Below, one piece after another: positions 62,651 through 64,000 of a DNA stretch of 64,000 bases. The notes under the pieces are model-generated. The model was given only the letters and a program-made list of their open reading frames with translations. It did no database searches and was not told the origin of the DNA. Each line of letters starts with the position of its first letter. The first letter of the stretch is position 1. This stretch comes from Rhizobacter sp. OV335 (GTDB lineage Bacteria; Pseudomonadota; Gammaproteobacteria; Burkholderiales; Burkholderiaceae_C), in NCBI RefSeq assembly GCF_900142965.1, contig NZ_FRCQ01000026.1:1-64000 (forward strand), read 5' to 3'. A program made the position numbers and the translations under genes.

Positions 62651-64000
62651 ATGCAAATCAAATCGTTCCACCGGGCCGCGGCGTTGATCGCGGCCTTCGC
62701 GCTGGCGGCCTGCGGAGACGGCGCGCCGAGTGCTGCGCCCGCCGTTGCCGCCGCCTCGGCCGCGAGCACCACAGGATCGTCCAGCACGCTCAGCCTCGCC
62801 GCCCAGGTCGGCGAGAAGATGTTCGTCGACGCCCGCCTGTCCGGTTCCGGCCAGCTCGCCTGTGCCAGCTGCCACGACCCGAAGAACGCCCACGCGCCGG
62901 CCAACGACCTGGCGGTGCAGCCCGGCGGCGCCGACCTGAAGGCCGCCGGCACGCGCGCCGTGCCCTCGCTGCGCTACAAGGACGTGACGCCGCCCTACGC
63001 CGACCTGCTCGACAACCCCGACGGCATCAGCGTGCCCGGCCCGGGTGGCGGCTTCGCGTGGGACGGCCGCGCAGCGACCCTCGCCGAGCAGGCCCGCATC
63101 CCGCTGCTGGCCGCCAACGAGATGGCCAATGCCGATGTCGCCGCGGTGGTCGCCGAGCTCAAAGCCGGCGCCTACGCGGAGCTGTTCCGCCAGGCCTTCG
63201 GTGCCGACGTGTTCGCCGACACCGACACCGCGTTCGCGAAGGCCGGCCTCGCGCTGCAGGCCTACCAGCTCGAAGACCGCAGCTTCCACCCGTACTCCAG
63301 CAAGTACGACCTGTACGCCGGCAACAAGATCGGCGGCACGCTGACGCCTGCCGAGGTGCGCGGCTTCAAGGTGTTCGCCGACCCGCAGGTGGGCAACTGC
63401 GCCTCGTGCCACTACCAGGGCGCGGGCCTGAACGGCAGCTCGGCGTTGTTCACCGACTTCTCGTACGAGGCGATCGGCGTGCCGCGCAACCCGGCCATCC
63501 CGGCCAATGCCGACCCGGCCTACGTCGACACCGGCCTGTGCGGCCCGCTGCGCAGCGACCACCCGCCCGCCGCCGGCAACACCTTCTGCGGCATGGTGAA
63601 GGCCCCGACGCTGCGCAACGTGGCCACGCGCAAGAGCTTCTTCCACAACGGCGTAATGCATTCGCTGGAGCAGGTGATCCGCTTCTACAACACGCGCGAC
63701 ACGCTGCCGGAGATCTGGTACCCCACCGTCGGCGGCAAGCCGAAGGCCACGCCGGATGCCGGCTTCCCGAGCTACGGCCTCGTGAAGACGCAGTACGTCG
63801 GCGGCAAGGTGAAGAAGTACGACGACCTGCCGCCGCAGTTCGTCGCCAACATCGACACGCAGATGCCGCTGGACGGCCGCAAGGCCCACAGCGCACCGCC
63901 GATGAGCGAGCAGAACATGGCCGACCTGGTCTGCTTCCTGAACACGCTGACCGACGGCTACCAGCCGCCCGCATCGGCCCCTTCCACCAGTCCCTGCACG
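62651..64000 (+). CDS. Di-heme cytochrome c peroxidase-family protein (partial, 3' end outside)
   Basis: 450 codons are visible with no stop before the window end. A lipoprotein-like signal (FALAACGDG) is followed by two heme sites: C71-A-S-C74-H75 and C250-A-S-C253-H254. The CcpA/MauG layout is seen: a first heme near the N-terminus, DGRAATLAEQARIPLLAANEMA, the second heme, then VKAPTLRNVATRKSFFHNGVM with the late histidine and methionine typical of the family. It would reduce peroxide or take part in oxidative modification in the periplasm. The pairing with a secreted phosphoesterase is frequent in related bacteria, but the link is not explained by sequence. ATG 62651 is directly after the phosphoesterase stop region. 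Confidence 0.88.
   Translation, partial: MQIKSFHRAAALIAAFALAACGDGAPSAAPAVAAASAASTTGSSSTLSLAAQVGEKMFVDARLSGSGQLACASCHDPKNAHAPANDLAVQPGGADLKAAGTRAVPSLRYKDVTPPYADLLDNPDGISVPGPGGGFAWDGRAATLAEQARIPLLAANEMANADVAAVVAELKAGAYAELFRQAFGADVFADTDTAFAKAGLALQAYQLEDRSFHPYSSKYDLYAGNKIGGTLTPAEVRGFKVFADPQVGNCASCHYQGAGLNGSSALFTDFSYEAIGVPRNPAIPANADPAYVDTGLCGPLRSDHPPAAGNTFCGMVKAPTLRNVATRKSFFHNGVMHSLEQVIRFYNTRDTLPEIWYPTVGGKPKATPDAGFPSYGLVKTQYVGGKVKKYDDLPPQFVANIDTQMPLDGRKAHSAPPMSEQNMADLVCFLNTLTDGYQPPASAPSTSPCT

Overview
The window is very GC-rich and densely coded. Most genes sit in long same-strand runs with 4-nt ATGA stop/start overlaps. Gene content and intergenic repeats (the GAGCCTGTCGAAGG type and the CCCCCTTGAGGGGG type) fit a free-living betaproteobacterium of the order Burkholderiales, probably near Leptothrix/Rubrivivax. 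That placement is inference. There is no tRNA, rRNA, CRISPR array or transposase, no gene-free stretch above 300 bases, and no clear sign of a mobile island.

Region 1 (1-16.1 kb) is a sugar uptake and oxidation cluster. On the minus strand, reading from 11376 down to 1, are an AraD1/GguC-type dehydratase, an aldehyde dehydrogenase, two sugar-binding proteins (YtfQ-like, ChvE-like), the ChvE partner ABC proteins GguA/GguB, the YtfR/YtfT/YjfF ABC proteins, and the first codons of a maltoporin-like porin. A GbpR-like LysR regulator is divergent. A second divergent pair adds an SDR sugar dehydrogenase and an IlvD-family sugar-acid dehydratase followed by an SMP-30 lactonase. The five enzymes form a plausible complete non-phosphorylative (Weimberg-like) pentose route to 2-oxoglutarate, beside its own importers.

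Region 2 (16.1-25.5 kb) holds mixed single genes: an acetyltransferase, a SET-domain protein, 3-methyladenine glycosylase I, a MalZ-type glucosidase, a pirin/azoreductase pair with a LysR regulator, a LapA-like membrane protein, a Bax-inhibitor-1 family protein and a TerC family protein.

Region 3 (25.5-37.4 kb) holds an RND efflux operon led by its TetR repressor, a small XRE regulator/membrane-protein pair with two matching operators, a divergent pair (degenerate HNH-like protein and WYL regulator) with two shared palindromes, a diguanylate cyclase and a DUF427 protein.

Region 4 (37.5-41.4 kb) holds an amino-acid binding protein, an Asp/Glu-type racemase, a DadA-like D-amino-acid dehydrogenase and a LysR regulator.

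Region 5 (41.4-51.5 kb) is a six-gene bacterial alpha-2-macroglobulin operon (yfaA-yfaT-yfaS-yfaQ-yfaP-yfaP) with translational overlaps.

Region 6 (51.6-64 kb) holds a lipoprotein phospholipase D overlapping fadH, a LysM/FecR protein linked to a CHASE2 hybrid kinase by an unusual 14-bp tandem repeat that encodes a chain of five-codon stop/restart units, and a secreted phosphoesterase with a candidate Pho box, followed by a di-heme cytochrome c peroxidase that runs off the window.

The most unusual feature is the stop/restart relay at 57128-57200.
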